From the NCBI GenBank assembly GCA_013812655.1, contig JACCTC010000125.1, positions 1-35,734 on the forward strand: DNA of 35,734 nt, written 5' to 3'. This DNA is from Deltaproteobacteria bacterium (GTDB lineage: Bacteria > Myxococcota_A > Polyangia > Haliangiales > Haliangiaceae). Of this stretch, positions 32,831-35,734 are shown piece by piece; the first letter of the stretch is position 1, and each line of letters begins with the position of its first letter. The notes below the pieces were generated by a model. The model saw only the letters and a list, made by a program, of their open reading frames with translations. It did not search any database and was not told where the DNA came from. Both the position numbers and the translations under genes were made by a program.

Positions 32831-34945
32831 TCACGGAGCGGCGGTCCACCAGCGCCGCACCTGCTCGAGGACCGACGTGCGGGGGAGCCCGGTCGGCAGC
32901 GTCTCGAGAAACACCCGGCCGTAGTTGCGGGTGACGATCCGGCCGTCGAGGATCGCGACGATCCCGCGGTCGTCGCGGCGGCGGATCAGCCGGCCGAACC
33001 CCTGCTTGAGCGCGATCGCCGCAGCAGGCAGCTGGATCGTCTCGAACGGATCGCGGCCGGTCTCGGCACATGCCGCCATCCGTGCGGCGATCAGCGGATC
33101 CGTGTGTGGCGAGAACGGCAGCTTGTCGATCACGACGAGCGACAGCGCATCGCCGGGGACGTCGACGCCTTCCCAGAACGAGCTCGTGCCGAGCAGCACG
33201 GCGTTCGGCGTCGCGCGAAACTTGTCGATCAGCGTCGCGCGGGGTGCCTCGCCCTGGACCAGCCGCGGATAGGGCAGGTCGGCGAGCCGGATCGTCGCCT
33301 CGCGAAGCGCGCGATGACTCGTGAACAGCAAGAACGCGCGGCCCTGTGTGATCGCGAGCAGCTCGCGGGTGCGCTCGGCGGCAGCCTCGGAGAACCCGTC
33401 GGCGACGGCAGGAAGATCGCGCGGGACGTACAGCATCGCCTGGCGCTCGTAATCGAACGGCGATGACACCAGCAGCTCGTCGACCTCGCCGGCGCCGTCG
33501 AGCCCGAGCCGCGTGCATGCGTACGCGAACGTACCGGCGGCAGCGAGCGTCGCCGACGTGAAGATCGGCGTGGGTCCCGCGCGCACGACGTGCCGGCGCA
33601 GCAGATCCGAGACGTCGATCGGCGACGCCGTGAGGAACGTCCCCGACGCGCGCACCTCGCCCCAGTAGACGTGGCTCTTCTGGCGTTGCTCCGCGATCAT
33701 CGCGAGATCGTCGCGAACCTCGCGCGCGCGGCGGGCAAGGCTCGTCAGCGATGCGCGGGCGCCGGCCTCGCCGGACGGCGACTCGTGATCGTCATCGGGC
33801 GAGGGCTCGCTCTCGGCCTCCGCGGCGCGGGCGAGATCTTCGAGGGCGCTATCGAGTCGAAACCACGCGTGCTGGCGCTCGGGGTGATCGAACAGCCCGT
33901 CGGGCAGCGGCATCCGGCCACCGTCGTCGCGGGAGAGCAGCGCGGCCCGAAGCTGCGAGAACATGCCGATGCCGGCACGCTCGACGGTCTGGATAACGTC
34001 GACGCCTGCGCGGCCCGTCCACAGCGGCATCTGCGAGAGCGCGAGGTGGGCGTCGCGCACGAGCTCGGCGAGCTTGTGAGTCGAGATCCGCGCGCCGAAG
34101 TGCTCGGTCGCGACGTCCTCGAGCTGGTGCGCCTCGTCGAAGATCACCGCGTCGTGATCGGGCAGCACGCGGGCACCGGGGTGCGCGGCGCGGAGCACGC
34201 GATCCGCGAAGTAGAGGTGGTGGTTCACGAGCACGAGCTGCGCGCTCTCGGCGAGCCGGCGAGCCTGGGTGACGAAGCAGCGCTCGAAGTACGGGCAGCG
34301 CGGGCCGACGCGCGCGTCGGGCGTGGTCGTGGCCTCGGCCCAGAGCGGCGCGGATTCGGCGAGCCACTCGACCTCGGCGCGATCGCCGGTCTCGGTGTAG
34401 CTCGACCAGTCGAGCAGCGCGGCGACCGAGACATCATCGGGGGCGACGCTGATCCCCGCCGCGTCGCGGCCGGGCGTTGTCCGAATGCTCGCGGCGAAGC
34501 CGCTCGCGGGGTCGCGGTCGTGCGGCATCTTGATGCTCGCGGCGAAGTCGCTCGCGGGCATGCGCTGCGGCGCACGCGATGACAGCTCGGCGAGCTTGCG
34601 ACGACACGCGTAGTTCGCGACGCCCTTGAGCACGACCGCCGAGAACGGGCGCGCGAGGATCGATCGCAAGAGCGGGATGTCGTGGCGCGCGATCTGATCC
34701 TGCAGCGCGCGCGTACCGGTCGACACCACGACGCGCTTGCCAGACAGCAGCGCGGGGACGAGATACGCGAGCGTCTTGCCAGTCCCGGTGCCGGCCTCGA
34801 CGATCAGCGGCCGCGCCTCGTCGAGTGCGCGTGCGACCGCCGCGGACATCGCGCGCTGCTCGTGTCGATCTTCGTAGTGCGGGATCGCACGCTCGAGGCC
34901 ACCGCCTGGCGCGAGGAGGCCGCCAGCCCCCTCCAGATCGATCAC
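32831..34945 (-). CDS. DinG/YoaA-type (XPD-like) DNA helicase
   Basis: 704 residues, GTG start that overlaps the hisIE TGA by 4 bp. Superfamily 2 motifs: Walker A AGTGTGKT (51-58), [29 protein letters not shown] (270-273), [19 protein letters not shown] and [12 protein letters not shown]. These make it a 5'-3' helicase of the DinG/YoaA family. Fe-S-domain cysteines are Cys114 (NYACRRK), Cys217 and Cys223 (RCPYFERCF). The fourth, expected in a CLGxxC context, is replaced by Arg212 (DARVGPRC). A 16-residue in-frame duplication (ASDFAASI / ASGFAASI) lies between the cysteines. The helicase core looks intact; cluster assembly is questionable. Confidence 0.9.
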   Translation of the reverse strand: MIDLEGAGGLLAPGGGLERAIPHYEDRHEQRAMSAAVARALDEARPLIVEAGTGTGKTLAYLVPALLSGKRVVVSTGTRALQDQIARHDIPLLRSILARPFSAVVLKGVANYACRRKLAELSSRAPQRMPASDFAASIKMPHDRDPASGFAASIRTTPGRDAAGISVAPDDVSVAALLDWSSYTETGDRAEVEWLAESAPLWAEATTTPDARVGPRCPYFERCFVTQARRLAESAQLVLVNHHLYFADRVLRAAHPGARVLPDHDAVIFDEAHQLEDVATEHFGARISTHKLAELVRDAHLALSQMPLWTGRAGVDVIQTVERAGIGMFSQLRAALLSRDDGGRMPLPDGLFDHPERQHAWFRLDSALEDLARAAEAESEPSPDDDHESPSGEAGARASLTSLARRAREVRDDLAMIAEQRQKSHVYWGEVRASGTFLTASPIDVSDLLRRHVVRAGPTPIFTSATLAAAGTFAYACTRLGLDGAGEVDELLVSSPFDYERQAMLYVPRDLPAVADGFSEAAAERTRELLAITQGRAFLLFTSHRALREATIRLADLPYPRLVQGEAPRATLIDKFRATPNAVLLGTSSFWEGVDVPGDALSLVVIDKLPFSPHTDPLIAARMAACAETGRDPFETIQLPAAAIALKQGFGRLIRRRDDRGIVAILDGRIVTRNYGRVFLETLPTGLPRTSVLEQVRRWWTAAP
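34485..34558 (-). repeat. Direct repeat within the helicase gene
   Basis: Two 26-bp copies, beginning ATGCTCGCGGCGAAG (34485-34510 and 34533-34558), one mismatch, 48 bp apart. The spacing equals 16 codons, so the frame is kept. It encodes the doubled ASxFAASI segment. Confidence 0.75.
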
Positions 34946-35616
34946 TCGGTGCCCTTGCGACGTCCGGCCTTCTCGGCGTGTCCGCTCGTTCCGAACCGCC
35001 GCTGGAGCTCGGCGAAGACCGCCTCGACGGGGATGTCGCGCGCGGCGAGACCGACGAGCACGTGGAACAGCAGATCCGCGGTCTCGTGGACGACCTTGTC
35101 GGTCGCGCCGGCGGGCAGCTCGGCCGCGAGCTCGCCCTGCTCCTCTGCGATCTTCGCGAGGATCTTCGGCATCCCGGCCTCGAGCAACGAGCGCGTGTAG
35201 CTCTTCTGCGCGGTCGCACTGCGCCGACTCTCGACGATCCGCGCGAGCTGGGTGACGATCTGCGCGCCGCCGAATGCCGGGACACCATCGTCATCGCCAC
35301 CCTCGTCGGTCGCGAAGAAGCAGCTCGTGGTGCCGGTGTGACACGCCGGGCCGGCCGGGCGAGCGAGCGCGAGGATCGCGTCACGGTCGCAGTCGATCCG
35401 CAGCTCGACGAGCGCGAGCGTGTTGCCGGACGTCTCGCCCTTCTTCCACAGCGATTGCCGCGAGCGCGACCAGAAGTGGATCTCGCGGGTCTCGCGCGTG
35501 AGCCGCAGCGCATCTGCATTCATCCACGCGAGCATCAACAGTGTCCCGGTCGTCGCATCCTGGACGACACACGGGACCAGCCCGCGCTCGTCATACACCG
35601 GCTCGACGACAGGCAT
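34942..35616 (-). CDS. hisIE: Bifunctional PRA-CH/PRA-PH (histidine synthesis)
   Basis: 224 residues from the ATG at 35616; an upstream in-frame ATG at 35646 is possible. The HisI domain (about 1-120) has [32 protein letters not shown] and the zinc/metal ligands in DCDRD and [10 protein letters not shown]. The HisE domain (about 130-215) has [22 protein letters not shown] and [13 protein letters not shown]. It catalyses the second and third steps of histidine biosynthesis (phosphoribosyl-ATP to ProFAR). No other his gene is in the window; it is likely first in an operon with the helicase and plsY. Confidence 0.95.
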   Translation of the reverse strand: MPVVEPVYDERGLVPCVVQDATTGTLLMLAWMNADALRLTRETREIHFWSRSRQSLWKKGETSGNTLALVELRIDCDRDAILALARPAGPACHTGTTSCFFATDEGGDDDGVPAFGGAQIVTQLARIVESRRSATAQKSYTRSLLEAGMPKILAKIAEEQGELAAELPAGATDKVVHETADLLFHVLVGLAARDIPVEAVFAELQRRFGTSGHAEKAGRRKGTE

Positions 35617-35734
35617 GGCGCTACGTTCGCCAGCACGGATCACCATGTCAACTTCCGGCGACCACTGCCGCGACCGAGCCAGAGAACTTTCCCCAGACGC
35701 GAAGCGGCTGGCGGGCGCGAAGCGGACGCGGGGG
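35617..35734. other. Upstream of hisIE, no gene seen
   Basis: About 118 bp to the window edge. It presumably carries the hisIE promoter. No clear promoter, attenuator or tRNA is visible. Confidence 0.35.

Overview
The window is a GC-rich (roughly two-thirds G+C) bacterial chromosome segment with about 27 protein genes. Short operons with 4-bp start/stop overlaps, many lipoproteins and TPR proteins, an FHA-GGDEF protein, a large FHA/TPR signalling protein, a PilT-like ATPase and an ECF-type sigma factor are typical of Myxococcota (Kofleriaceae/Haliangium-like). That placement is an inference from gene style; no rRNA or other marker gene is present.

Layout. 1-7.2 kb (+): the 3' end of a trypsin-like protease, a divergent PilT-like ATPase, an FHA-GGDEF diguanylate cyclase, a di-haem RoxA-like cytochrome lipoprotein and mutS2. 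7.2-11.1 kb (-): a small lipoprotein convergent with mutS2, then a tightly coupled operon of three related exported TPR proteins. 11.3-12.3 kb (+): a TPR protein with a GspE/PilB N-terminal-like domain at its C-terminus. 12.3-15.7 kb: a mobile-element pile-up consisting of a REP/MITE-like hairpin, a complete ISAzo13-type insertion sequence whose transposase carries a histone-H1-like lysine/alanine tail, and a group II intron whose reverse transcriptase has lost its catalytic core. The intron ends at the start codon of mutM.

15.7-18.2 kb (+): mutM, then a translationally coupled ECF sigma factor and membrane partner. 18.2-28.1 kb (-): rnhB, a TPR-dynamin-like GTPase, two paralogous Cys-rich lipoproteins, and an apparent operon of a flippase-like membrane protein, an M48 metalloprotease and a second dynamin-like GTPase. 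28.2-31.0 kb: a single-domain response regulator facing a large FHA/TPR membrane protein across a GGTC-rich repeat. 31.1-35.6 kb: a FAH-family hydrolase with folK (+), then plsY, a DinG/YoaA-type helicase and hisIE (-).

The housekeeping genes (mutS2, mutM, rnhB, folK, plsY, hisIE) are ordinary. The parts most worth attention are the H1-tailed transposase and the mobile pile-up before mutM, the two-dynamin membrane neighbourhood with its orphan Cys-rich lipoproteins, the degenerate PilT-like ATPase, and a helicase lacking one expected Fe-S cysteine. I saw no tRNA, rRNA or CRISPR array.
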